Assembly (NCBI GenBank): GCA_023362775.1
Contig: JALMGJ010000005.1
Span: 82,935,921 to 82,999,920 of the forward strand
Length of the DNA: 64,000 nt
Origin: Charina bottae
Lineage: Eukaryota > Chordata > Lepidosauria > Squamata > Charinaidae
Direction of reading: 5' to 3'
Positions 32,065 to 42,396 of this stretch are shown here, piece after piece. The notes under the pieces are model-generated. The model had not been told where the DNA came from, ran no database searches, and worked only from the letters and a program-made list of their open reading frames with translations. Each line of letters begins with the position of its first letter. The first letter of the stretch is position 1. Made by a program: the position numbers and the translations under genes.

Positions 32065-34975
32065 ACTATAGAATATAGATGTAAAGAGTTCATCCATGCC
32101 ATGATATTAAAGATTCAAGAAGGAGCTGTAGAATTTTTGGACAATGAAAAGATTTAAAAGGCATTTCATAGTTTTTTCTCTAATTTGTATAAAAAAGAAG
32201 TCTCTTTGGAAAAGATAAATGAATATTTGATTAAACCAGATTTACCTAAACTTACACAGTCACAGAAATTAATATTGAACAGTCCCGTAAGTACCTTTGA
32301 AATAGTTGAAGCTATAAAAAGAACAAAATTGGAAAAAGCACCAGGACCTGATGGTTTATCTGCATTATATTACAGATGCTTTGAAGATCAGATTCTTTTA
32401 CCTTTTAAAAGACTGATGAATTCTATTTTGTTGGGTTCTTCAATGCCAGATTCATGGAAGGAAGCTAATATTGCTCTTATACCAAAAGAAGGGCAAGACA
32501 CTTCCCTAGTTAAAAACTACAGACCAATTTCATTGCTGAATAATGATTATAAAATATTTGCATCAGTATTGGCAGAAAGAATGAAATTTTTTTTACAAGA
32601 ACTTATACACCATGATCAATGTGGGTTTTTACCAAAAAGGCAATAAAAGATAATGTAAGAGTGGTTTTGGACATTAGAGAATATCTACAATAATATAATG
32701 AATGTCAAGCGGCTCTTATCTTCTTAGATGCTGAAAAAGCTTTTGATAATATGAATTGGAGTTTTATGTTTAAATTCTTGGAAATTATGGATTTTGGAGA
32801 ACATTTTATCCAGGGAATTAAGACAATTTATACACCACAAAAGGCAAATATTATCGTGAATGATGAACTAACTGAATCATGTCATATACAAAAAGGAACA
32901 AGACAAGGATGCCCATTGTCACTTCTGCTCTTTATTTTGGTATTGGAAGTTTTTAATAGAGACATCAGAAGAGGTGGACAAATAAAGGGCTTAAATATTA
33001 AATAAGAGGAGTTTAAATTGAGAGCTGTTGCTGATGATTTAGTTTTGATATTATAGGATCCTTTGGATACTGCGGAACATCTGATGAAGAAATTGAAAGA
33101 ATTTAGGTCATTGGCAAGTCTTAAAGTAAATAAAAAAAACAAAAATGTTAATTAAAATATGACCTTGTCCAATCAAGAATTACTGATGGGTGAGACGAGT
33201 TTTAAGATTGAAAAAAAGATTAGATATCTGGGGGTGATCCTATCAACTAAGAACAGTATGATATATCAGAATAATTATCTTAAAATTTGGAATGATGTAA
33301 AAAAAGATTTGATAAGATGGGGGAAACTACAACTGTCTCTCATGGGAAGAATATCTGTGATTAAGATGTTTTGCCTAGGATGTTGTTTCTTTTCCAGACT
33401 TCACCGATTTTGTCGACAGATTTACCATTTAAAGAATGGCAGACAGATATTTCAAAATTTATTTGGCAAGGCAAGAAACCAAGAATTAAATATAAATTGT
33501 TGCAAGATGCCAAAGAACGAGGAGGTTTGCGTCTGCCTAATTTGAAATTGTATTTTGATGCTTGTTGTCTACTTTGGATGAAGGAATGGATTACTTTGGA
33601 AAATAAGAAACTACTACAACTTGAAGGACATGAATTAAGATTTGGGTGGCACGCCTACTTATGGTATGATAAAGTTAAAGTTAACAAGGATTTTAAAAAT
33701 CATTTTGTTAGGAGTGCCATACTGAGAATCTGGAATAAATATAAGGTAGGACTGTCTCCTAATATACCATTATGGTTGTCACTTCAAGAAGCATTTGTTA
33801 GAAGAGAAAATGTGGGTGGAATAAGTTGGTTAAAATATAAAGATTTGTTGAACTTTAAAGATGGTGAACCAAAACTTAAAACAAGGGAAATGTTAGAATT
33901 GGAAGGTTTTACATATCATTGGCTTACCTATATGCAACTGTTAAAACAATTCAAAAGTGGATAAAAATAATTTTAAATTTGTTAATGAAACTACTCAGTT
34001 TGAAATGGAACTCTGCACAAATGATGAACAAGTTATTACTAAAATGTATAAAATTTTGTTACAGATGAATTTGGAAGATGAACAGATCAAAGAATGTATG
34101 TTTAAATGGGGTAAAAACTTTGGATATAATATTATGTTGGAGCAATGGGAAAATATGTGAAATAAAGGTTTGAAATTCACTTTGAATTACAACAAAATAT
34201 ATTTTTTATAAGATGATGTATTGTTGGTATTTAACCCGATAAGTGTTAGAGATCGGGTTTCAACCAAGCACATCTCACACACAGGCTCGAAGGAGGCTGT
34301 AACCTGATCTTACTTGCTTTGTGTGGGAGGGGCTGAATCCCGGTTTCGTTTCCTGTTCCCTTCTCTTTCTCTTTCTGCTCGGATCTCCTACCAAGGAGCA
34401 TGGGCCAGCTATGGCTCCCACGTTTCTCATACTTCCATGCAGCAGGGCCACATTAATGAAGACTGTGGGTTTGGTCAGAACCACTTGCTCACACGCATGG
34501 ACCGTTTCTACTAAGGAACTGTGAGTTACAATAAAATTGTAAACTCTTTTTAGGTAACTTTACATTAACGTGTCAAGTGTGTTTATTTCGTGTTTTGAAC
34601 TGATTAAACCTTGTGCAAGTTTATGGGAACGCTTCTACTCTGCTATATACTAAGAAGAAGTTGCGTGGAGGTCTGGTACTACCATCCCAGAATTCCTACA
34701 ATAAGCTGTCAAAAATGTATAATGGTGTAACTAATGTTTGTTGGAAATGTTTACAGGGTGAGGGAACCTTTTATCATCTCTGGTGGACTTGTGAAAAGGC
34801 TAAAAAGTTCTGGGATCAAATATGTATTACTATTCAAAAGATTCTCAAAGTTAATATACAAAAAAACCCAGAACTGTTTCTTCTGGGATTGATGGAAAAG
34901 GAGTTAGAGAAACAACATGGAGTTTTGCTCTTATACATGATTACAGCTACAAGACTTTTATATGCACAATGATGG
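32065..34975 (+). pseudogene. L1 ORF2 reverse transcriptase, broken
   Basis: The 153-codon frame 32185-32646 carries LEKAPGPDGLSALYYRCFED, KEANIALIPKEGQD and NYRPISLLNNDYKI. Next come the region of the first catalytic Asp (shifted), QKGTRQGCPLSLLLFIL (about 32890) and a damaged A-x-DD block with stops near 33030. From 33160 the thumb and later parts follow (IEKKIRYLGVILSTK; GRISVIKMFCLG). The Cys-rich CWKCLQGEGTFYHLWWTCEK lies at 34730-34800 after the solo LTR. Several stops and frameshifts make it non-functional. Confidence 0.85.
34244..34700 (+). repeat. Solo LTR (457 bp) inside L1
   Basis: Begins TGTTAGAGATCGGG and ends ATTCCTACA, flanked by a perfect 5-bp duplication ATAAG (34239-34243 and 34701-34705). 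A polyadenylation-like AATAAAATTG lies near 34531. L1 coding sequence resumes immediately afterwards. The parent element (endogenous retrovirus or gypsy) is not in the window. Confidence 0.85.
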
Positions 34976-35429
34976 AAAGATCCACAAATACCCACGGTTG
35001 AAGATTGGATGGTTAAATTAATGGATTTGGCTCAAATGGCTAAACTAACAGCATTAATAAGAGAACATTCTGTTTTTGGATTTATATCTATTTGGCAACC
35101 ACTTTTAGAGTACTTGCTTGCAGTAGAAAAAAATGAAATTTTGTTTTTGGGTTTTAGTGATTAAATGGTTTGCTTTAATAGAAATAATGTCACTATGGTT
35201 TAACTAATGGTAAGGGATTATATTTGTAAATGTATTTATATCTGTATTGGAGAAAGTCAGAAGTCACTTTCCATTTCTGTTTTCTGTCTACTGACACTTA
35301 TAGTTTTTTTCTTTTTTCTTTAGTTCTATTCTCTCTTTTCTATACTTTTTACTTTGTATTTTAAATATACTTTGAAAATAATAAAGTTCTTACAAAAAAC
35401 AAAAAATTGTATGCTAAATTGTCAAAATG

Positions 35430-35971
35430 TGAATTTCATAAGGAGCAATTAGATTATCTGGGGTATCGGGTATCAAGCAAAGGGATTGAAATGGATCCAG
35501 CGAAGGTGCAAGATGTAGTGGCTTGGGAACCACCTTGAACTAGACAGATACAGAGTTTCTTGGGGTTCGCAAATTTTTACTGACAATTCATACACAATTT
35601 TGCACAGGTTGCTTTACCCCTCACTGATTTAATAAAGACTAAGGTGAAGGGGGACCCTAAGGTGGTGAAGAGACTGGGGGCGAGTCTGCAGTGGACAGAC
35701 TGCCAAGAGGCTTTTGAACAGCTGAAGGCGTTCACTTCGGAGCCAGTATTAAACCACCCCGACTCCATGAAAGCCCTAATCGTGCAAGTGGACGCATCAG
35801 ATGATGCTGTTGGGGGAATTTTATTACAAAACGACGGGGAAGGGAACCTGAGATCTTGCGCGTACCTTTCCCGCAAGTTTACCAACATGGAACGCTGCTG
35901 GCATGTATGGGAAAAGGAAGCGTTTCTGGTACGCTGAGCTTTGATAAATTGGAGGCATTTACTAGAAGGGG
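35430..35971 (+). pseudogene. Old gypsy pol, RT end and RNase H start
   Basis: Encodes AKLSKCEFHKEQLDYLGYRV, MDPAKVQ, then a stop, and QSFLGFANFY with another stop. An uninterrupted block 35644-35937 follows with LIVQVDASDDAVGGILLQND (RNase H first Asp) and CAYLSRKFTNMERCW. It closely parallels the intact element at 43575-44110. It is broken at 35961-35971, the BovB target site. Confidence 0.85.
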
Positions 35972-36153
35972 TCTCCAGCAAAGGAGATCGTTACCTTGTC
36001 GTGGTGCTGGAGCTTGAGCACCTCAATGAAACCATGAGCTAAACCGTGAAGGGACACCCAAGACGGGAAGGTCGTGGCAGAGAGGTCAGACTAAATACGA
36101 TCCCTGGGGAAGGTAATGGCAACCCACCCCAGTATTCTTGCCGTGAAAACTAA

Positions 36154-37437
36154 ATGGATCAGTACAACCAGAGATATGTCGATATACCATCGGAAGATGG
36201 GACTCCCAGGTCGGAAGATGGTCAAAATGCTACTGGGGAGGAACAGAGGATACGTTCAACTAGCCCCAGATGTGATGACGCAGCTAGCTCAAAGCCGAAA
36301 GGACAGCTAGCGGCCGACGGTGCTGGTGGTGAACGACGAATCCGATGTTCTAAAGATCAACACACCATAGGAACCTGGAATGTAAGATCTATGAGCCAGG
36401 GCAAATTGGATGTGGTTATTGGTGAGATGTCAAGATTAAATATAGACATTTTAGGTGTCAGTGAACTGAAATGGACTGGAATGGGCCACTTCACATCAGA
36501 TGACCACCAGATCTACTACTGTGGACAAGAGGACCACAGAAGAAATGGAGTAGCCTTCATAATTAATAATAAAGTGGCTAAAGCAGTGCTTGGATACAAT
36601 CCAAAAAACGATAGAATGATCTCAATTCAAATTCAGGGTAAGCCATTTAACATCACAGTGATCCAAATATACACCCCAACCACAGATGCTGAAGAAGCAG
36701 AAGTAGATCAGTTCTATGAGGATCTGCAGCACCTACTGGATAATACACCAAAAAGAGATGTTATTTTCATTACAGGAGACTGGAATGCTAAGGTGGGTAG
36801 TCAGACGACACCTGGAATTACAGGCAAGCATGGTCTAGGAGAACAAAATGAAGCAGGACATAGGCTGATAGAATTTTGCCAAGACAACTCACTGTGCATA
36901 ACAAACACTCTCTTCCAACAACCTAAAAGACGGCTTTATACATGGACTTCACCAGATGGTTGACACCGAAATTAGATTGACTACATCCTTTGCAGCCAAA
37001 GGTGGCGGACATCTATACAGTCGGTAAAAACAAGACCTGGAGCTGACTGTAGTTCAGATCAGGAACTTCTTATTGCAAAATTTAGAATCAGACTAAAGAG
37101 AATAGGGAAGACCCACAGATCAGTTAGATATGAGCTCACTAATATTCCTAAGGAATATGCAGTGGAGGTGAAGAATAGATTTAAGGGACTAGATTTAGTA
37201 GATAGGGTCCCGGAAGAACTATGGACAGAAGTTTGCAACACTGTTCAGGAGGCGGCAACAAAAAACGTCCCAAAGAAAAAGAAAACCAAGAAGGCAAGAT
37301 GGCTGTCTGCTGAGACACTGGAAGTAACCCAAGAAAGAAGGAAAGCAAAAGGCAACAGTGATAGGGGGAGATATGCCCAATTAAATGCAAAATTCCAGAG
37401 GTTAGCCAGAAGAGATAAGGAATTATTTTTAAACAAG
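36154..37437 (+). pseudogene. BovB endonuclease region
   Basis: An APE-type endonuclease that nicks target DNA to prime reverse transcription. Visible motifs: GTWNVRSMSQGKLD, DILGVSELKWTGMG, NGVAFIINNKVAKA, FITGDWNAKVGSQ and RRLYTWTSPDG. Stops follow near 36961 and 36974. Downstream, CSSDQELLIAKF (about 37050-37085) corresponds to the S-D-H active-site motif, but the catalytic His is Gln here. A further stop lies at 37438. Frame 37162-37440 continues the linker. Confidence 0.9.
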
Positions 37438-37449
37438 TAATGTGCGGAA

Positions 37450-38556
37450 GTGGAAGACGACAATAGAATAGGAAGGACAAGAGACCTCTTCCAGAAAATT
37501 AGAAACATCGGAGGTAAATTCCAGGCAAAAATGGGTATGATCAAAAACAAAGATGGTAAGGACCTAACAGAAGCAGAAGAGATCAAGAAAAGGTGGCAAG
37601 AATATACGGAAGATCTGCATAGGAAGGATAATAATATTGGAGATAGCTTTGACGGTGTGGTCAGTGAGTTAGAGCCAGACATCCTGAAGAGTGAGGTTGA
37701 ATGGGCCTTAAGAAGCATTGCTAATAACAAGGCAGCAGGAGATGACGGTATCCCAGCTGAACTGTTTAAAATCTTGCAAGATGATGCTGTCAAGGTGATG
37801 CATGCCATATGCCAGCAAATTTGGAAAACACAAGAATGGCCATCAGATTGGAAAAAATCAACTTATATCCCCATACCAAAAAAGGGAAGCACTAAAGAAT
37901 GTTCAAACTATCGAACAGTGGCACTTATTTCACATGCCAGTAAGGTAATGCTCAAGATCCTGCACGGTAGACTCCAGCAATTCATGGAGCGAGAATTGCC
38001 AGATGTACAAGCTGGGTTTAGAAAAGGCAGAGGAACGAGAGACCAAATTGCCAATATCCACTGGATAATGGAGAAAACCAGGGAGTTTCAGAAAAACATC
38101 TATTTTTGTTTTATTGACTATTCTAAAGCCTTTGACTGTGTGGATCATAACAAATTGTGGCAAGTTCTTGGTGGTATGGGGATACCAAGTCATCTTGTCT
38201 GCCTCCTGAGGAATCTGTATAACGACCAAGTAGCAACGGTAAGAACAGAGCACGGAACAACGGACTGGTTTAAGATTGGGAAGGGAGTACGGCAGGGCTG
38301 TATACTCTCACCCTACCTATTCAACCTGTACGCAGAACACATCATGCGATGTGCTGGGCTTGAGGAATCCAAGGCTGGAGTTAAAATCGCTGGAAGAAAC
38401 ATTAACAATCTTAGATATGCAGATGATACCACTTTGATGGCTGAAAGCGAGGAGGAGTTGAGGAGCCTTATGACGAAGGTGAAAGAAGAAAGTGCAAAAG
38501 CTGGGTTGCAGTTAAACCTCAAAAAAAACCAAGATTATGGCAACCAGCTTGATTAA
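37450..38556 (+). pseudogene. BovB reverse transcriptase core (368 codons)
   Basis: An uninterrupted frame with TYIPIPKKGSTKECSNYRTV, PDVQAGFRKGRGTRDQIANI, FCFIDYSKAFDCVDHNKLWQ (first catalytic Asp), KGVRQGCILSPYLFNLYAEH and LRYADDTTLMAESEEE (the catalytic YADD). The catalytic RT residues are all present. It ends by a frameshift in an A-run at about 38519-38528, after which the protein continues in the next frame (38537-39187). Confidence 0.93.
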
Positions 38557-39187
38557 TAACTGGCAAATAGAGGGAGAAAAAGTGGAGGCAGTGACAGACT
38601 TTGTATTTCTAGGCGCAAAGATTACTGCAGATGCTGACTGCAGCCAGGAAATCAGAAGACGTCTACTTCTTGGGAGGAAAGCAATGGCAAATCTTGATAA
38701 AATAGTTAAGAGCAGAGACATCACACTGACAACAAAGGTCTGCATAGTTAAAGCAATGGTATTCCCTGTAGTAACCTATGGCTGTGAGAGCTGGACCATA
38801 AGGAAGGCTGAGCGAAGGAAGATAGATGCTTTTGAACTGTGGTGTTGGAGGAAAATTCTGAGAGTGCCTTGGACTGCAAGAAGATCAAACCAGTCCATAC
38901 TCCAGGAAATAAAGCCAGACTGCTCACTTGAGGGAATGATATTAAAGGCAAAACTGAAGTACTTTGGCCACATAATGAGAAGACAGGATACCCTGGAGAA
39001 GAAGCTGATGCTAGGGAAAGTGGAAGGCAAAAGGAAGAGGGGCCGACCAAGGGCAAGATGGATGGATGATATTCTGGAGGTGACAGACTCAACCATGGGG
39101 GAGCTGGGGATGATGACAGCCGACAGGAAGCTCTGGCGTGGGCTGGTCCATGAAGTCATGAAGAGTCGGAAGCGACTGAACGAATAA
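38537..39187 (+). pseudogene. BovB C-terminal region
   Basis: Continues the BovB protein in a shifted frame: FLGAKITADADCSQEIRRRL, MVFPVVTYGCESWTIRKAER, RKILRVPWTARRSNQSIL, LKYFGHIMRRQDTLEKKLML, and a basic KRKRGRPRARWMDDI. It ends SRKRLNE at the element end, as in BovB. The same tail is found inverted at 58395-58660. Confidence 0.93.
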
Positions 39188-39619
39188 ACAACAAAAACTA
39201 GAAGGGGTAGCTCACCCCTTCAAAGTTTGGAGAGATCACAAGAATTTAGAAGCACTGCGCACTCCAACAAAATTAAACCCCAAGCAGATTAGATGGGCTC
39301 AATTCTTTAGTAGATTCAATTTCACTTTAAAGTATTTACCCAGGGGAAAGAATTTTTTGGCCGATGCTTTGTCCTGGTAACCACAACACAACAGCCAGAG
39401 GGTAATAGATAATTAAAGGTAATAGATTCAATCATCCCCACCCAACAATCGGGGATGGTGACAGTCACAAGGGATCAGAAGTCCGAGCCTAATTTAACAG
39501 TAGAAGGGGATTTACGACATGAGCTACAGTTGGCGCTAAAAAGTGATGTGTGGTTGTGAACCAATAAAGCAAACCTGACAGAGAAACAGGAGTTCTGGTG
39601 GAGTGGGGATAGGCTGTAT

Positions 39620-39874
39620 ATCCTGGAGCCCCTGAGAAGGAAAATACTTGAGAGATGCCATGATGTGAAGTCAGCTGGGCACTTCAGATTCCTAAAGACT
39701 TTGCACCTTTTGAGGCGGCAATTCTGGTGGCCATCCCTTCGCAAAGACGTGGAGGAATATGTAGCCAGTTGCCCAATCTGTGCCATGGCCAAAAGAGTGG
39801 GGGGGGGGGGAACCCAGAGGGCTATTGCAGAATGTGGCAAGCCCCACCCAACCTTGGAAGCAGATAGCTATGGA
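39620..39874 (+). pseudogene. Old gypsy integrase zinc-binding domain
   Basis: Encodes HDVKSAGHFRFLKTLHLLRR, FWWPSLRKDVEEYVASCPIC and AMAKR: the H-x-x-x-H and C-x-x-C parts of the HHCC domain. A run of ten G at 39799 breaks the frame. The solo LTR enters at 39875. Confidence 0.8.
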
Positions 39875-40271
39875 TGTCAGTCTCCCTCCACTTTAGCTCC
39901 GCTCGCCTGTCATAGTTTCATACGTACACATGTCAAGCATTGTAAGAACTTGACCCGTGTTTGCTTTTGTGCCAAAAGCCTTGCTGCTCACAACGAACCG
40001 CTTGCCTTGACATTCCTGCCTTGGCCGTTTTCTGATAAGACACCTGGACGGTTAACGAGCGTTCTGAAGGGAGGGGGTCGAACTGGAGTAGGAACTGGTT
40101 TGTTTTTAATTAGATAGTAAGTGATGTCAGAGGGATGTTCTTAATTTCAAAGTATGCGCGCCAATTTGGCCATTCGAAGGTTTGCCTTTGCCTCATGTAT
40201 TCTGATCCTTAATAAATGAACCTTTTTAGCATGAACTGACTGAAAGGTTTCTTGAGTTTGGGATCCTGATA
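39875..40271 (+). repeat. Solo LTR (397 bp) inside old gypsy integrase
   Basis: Begins TGTCAGTCTCC and ends GGATCCTGATA, flanked by a 5-bp duplication ATGGA (39870-39874 and 40272-40276). A polyadenylation-like AATAAATG lies near 40211. Gypsy integrase coding resumes exactly after the duplicate with MDFIVDLPES. Confidence 0.85.
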
Positions 40272-40917
40272 ATGGACTTTATAGTAGATTTACCAGAGAG
40301 CCACAAGACGACAGTGATTTGGGTAGTACCTGATTTATTTTCAAAGCAAGCCCATTTCATTCTGTTCACTAGTATACCAAATGCAGGGCAGCTAGCCAAG
40401 ATGTTTGTGCAACACTTCTATAGACTACACGGGACCCCTGAACGAATCATAAGCGACCGGGGAGTACAATTCACCTCCAAATTTTGGAGGGCATTCCTAC
40501 AGATGATTAGCGTGGGACAAGGTTTAAGCTCCAGCCATCATCCGGAAACAGACGGAGGCTGTGAACGTACTAACCAAGTGTTGGAGCAGTACCTTAGATG
40601 CTACTTCAGCTATCAGCAGGACAACTGAGTGGACCTACTTCCATTTGCCGAAGTCGCTTATAACAATTCACGAGAGTATAGGGTTTCCCCTTTTCCAAGT
40701 GGTGAACGGGCAAGAGTTCATGGCATTCCTGGAGTTGCCAAAAGATAAAACTGAAATCATTCCATTGGATGAGGATGAAACACATAGCTGACGGGTGGCC
40801 AATAATAGAGAGGGCGTTGGAGGACGCCAAAGAAACTTACAAGAAATATGCTGACCGCAAAAGGGCACCAGAATGGCAACTGAAAGTGGGGGAAAAGATG
40901 TATTTATCTACAAAGTT
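40272..40917 (+). pseudogene. Old gypsy integrase catalytic core
   Basis: Encodes MDFIVDLPESHKTT (first Asp), PERIISDRGVQFTSKFWRAF (second Asp) and HHPETDGGCERTNQVLEQYL (Glu): the DDE triad is present. A stop at 40627 and further shifts follow. Coding is cut at 40917 by an L2 fragment and resumes as LGPRYTGPFP-like sequence at about 41012-41040. Confidence 0.85.
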
Positions 40918-41008
40918 TCTAAAATTTATTTATTTATTGGATTTATCACCGCCCAACTCCCCCAAGGGGGACTCTGGGCGGTTTACAACAGAAATCTTCA
41001 CAACGCTA
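40918..41008 (-). repeat. L2-type 3' end fragment inside old gypsy
   Basis: About 90 bp with CCGCCCAACTCCCCCAAGGG and a TTTATTTATTTATT head, equal to the inverted L2 3' UTR seen at 24540. It is flanked by CTAAAA on both sides, a possible target duplication. Confidence 0.65.
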
Positions 41009-41051
41009 AAAAAAGCTGGGTCCAAGATACACGGGACCTTTCCCTATCACC

Positions 41052-41294
41052 TGTCAGGGAGACTCTAGAGAGCAGAGAAGAAGGCTGGACAATAGATAAG
41101 AAGCGAGCACGTAGCTCAGAGAGCCTAGCCTATTTTCCCAAACGTCAGAAGAAAGCTCCGCCCTAGGGTGAGCTGATATACTTGGGAATCTTCAGGCACT
41201 GTTAGTTTAGCAGGATTTTGCTTGTAGGTATGCGATAAACACTAGAGACTAGATTCCTGGCCTCGGCGTGTTATTTCTGCATCTACACACGACA
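41052..41294 (+). repeat. Young gypsy 5' LTR
   Basis: TGTCAGGGAGACTC to CACACGACA, 243 bp. GATATAC near 41176 is a TATA-like box. The predicted RNA start is GTTTAGCAGGATT at 41205, about 28 bp downstream. Only one base differs from the 3' copy (GGCGTG here, GGTGTG there). Confidence 0.95.
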
Positions 41295-41296
41295 TC

Positions 41297-41309
41297 AATC
41301 CTGCTAAAC
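41297..41309 (+). promoter_or_regulatory. Self-priming primer-binding site
   Basis: AATCCTGCTAAAC, two bases after the LTR, is the exact reverse complement of GTTTAGCAGGATT in the LTR (41205-41217), which lies where the transcript should begin. Self-priming from the RNA 5' end is known for Tf1- and Sushi-like chromoviruses. No tRNA-like TGG start is present. Confidence 0.75.
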
Positions 41310-41352
41310 CGCAACTCCCATCGAAAGAGGGAGGAACACATAAACCAGAAGA

Positions 41353-42396
41353 ATGGCTTCTCAGACACAGGAGTTGCAGCAGGCCATAATCCAGCTAGCA
41401 GCAGCCTTGACACAACACCAGCAGCAAGTCGACGACCAGATTAATAACTTACAGGCGGCGATGCTTCAGCAGATGCAACAACCAGCTCCAGGAGCCCAGC
41501 AGCCGGCACCAGTGGCACCACCCCCACCAGTCGTCCTGCGATCCCCAGGGTGTTTACCAGAGAAATTTGGAGGAGAGACGGCACAGCTCAGGACCTTCGT
41601 CGCCCAGTGCACCATGTTTTTCGACAGCAGACCAGCCGAGTTCCCGACGGAGAGGTCCAGAGTCACATTCATTTTAAGTTTGCTGAAAGGCTCAGCCGCA
41701 AGATGGTCCATCCCCATGGTGGAAGCTAATGACCCAATTCTGGACAACTACCAGAATTTTATGGCCCGTTTCAGAGCCCATTTTGATGATCCAATCAGAG
41801 AAGTCACTGCCAGCCGAGAGATCCGACGGCTCCGACAGGGGAACAGGAGAGTAGGAGCGTACATCGCAGATTTCAAACTGCTGGCAGGAGATTTGGGTTG
41901 GAATGAGGTGGCATTGAAGGATCAGTTCAAACAAGGACTGGACGAAGAGATTAAGACGGAGTTAGTGCGGCAGGGCACGCCAGCTACATTGGAAGACCTA
42001 TACCAGTTAACAGTCGTCATAGATGCTCGATTGGAAGAGTTAAAACAGTTTTGGCCAGGGAGAAACAGGGCAGGAACCCGACTGGCTTTTCCAGGCTTTG
42101 CTAGCCCCTCTAACACGTTTGTTCCCCTGAGCGCAGAGGAACCTATGCAGATAGGGGCGACACGAAGGGGGCTCTCTGAAGCCGAGAGGCAAAGGAGAAG
42201 GGACAATGCACTTTGTTTCTATTGCGGGGGGCCAGGACACATCGCAAGGGCGTGCCCGACCATACGCCAGGCAATCCCGGTAAGATTTACAGCCCAAGGC
42301 ACAGAGCAGGCCCGCATACCAGCCGCTTCTTCCCAGCAGTTAAAATCCAACGGCCCCCCTTGCCAGAGCCCCATAGGGAGGCCATCCAGCAATTAA
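41353..42396 (+). CDS. gag: Gypsy Gag polyprotein (347 aa), intact
   Basis: The retrotransposon capsid protein that packages the RNA. Residues 1-60 are Gln/Pro-rich with a helical start (MASQTQELQQAIIQLAAAL). Residues about 70-230 form the capsid-like gag domain (LPEKFGGETAQLRTFVAQC, FILSLLKGSAARWSIP, AYIADFKLLAGDLGWNE). A CCHC zinc knuckle, CFYCGGPGHIARAC, lies at about residues 287-300. The arrangement is that of Sushi/Mart-type Gag, the lineage from which mammalian PEG10/RTL genes were domesticated. The start follows the LTR leader by 58 bp. The frame is complete. Confidence 0.92.
   Translation: MASQTQELQQAIIQLAAALTQHQQQVDDQINNLQAAMLQQMQQPAPGAQQPAPVAPPPPVVLRSPGCLPEKFGGETAQLRTFVAQCTMFFDSRPAEFPTERSRVTFILSLLKGSAARWSIPMVEANDPILDNYQNFMARFRAHFDDPIREVTASREIRRLRQGNRRVGAYIADFKLLAGDLGWNEVALKDQFKQGLDEEIKTELVRQGTPATLEDLYQLTVVIDARLEELKQFWPGRNRAGTRLAFPGFASPSNTFVPLSAEEPMQIGATRRGLSEAERQRRRDNALCFYCGGPGHIARACPTIRQAIPVRFTAQGTEQARIPAASSQQLKSNGPPCQSPIGRPSSN

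Larger units (their letters stand above)
32060..35405 (+). mobile_element. L1 LINE, 5'-truncated, with a solo LTR inserted
   Basis: Contains ORF2 from just before the RT to the C terminus, then the 3' UTR ending AATAATAAAGTTCTTACAAA and an A-rich tail. It lacks the 5' UTR, ORF1 and endonuclease. A 457-bp solo LTR (34244-34700) splits the C-terminal coding part. The 3' end abuts an old gypsy pol fragment. Confidence 0.9.
35972..39196 (+). mobile_element. BovB (RTE-clade) LINE, near full length
   Basis: A 3.2 kb element flanked by an 11-bp duplication ACTAGAAGGGG (35961-35971 and 39197-39207), so the insertion site in gypsy RNase H is exact. It carries endonuclease and reverse transcriptase in essentially one frame and ends GTCGGAAGCGACTGAACGAA plus an A/CAA-rich tail. 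BovB is the LINE family famous for horizontal transfer between squamates and ruminants. Damage is light: three in-frame stops, one frameshift and one lost catalytic residue. Confidence 0.95.

Noticed and set aside
39799..39808. Runs of G or C (also 3126, 5597, 18829) as a shared regulatory signal
   Set aside because: They sit at unrelated places in different transposons; most are simple slippage-prone tracts, some possibly assembly-sensitive.
42213..42396. Gag/pol overlap as a disabling mutation
   Set aside because: A -1 frame overlap between gag and pol is normal for many gypsy elements, and both frames are intact around it.
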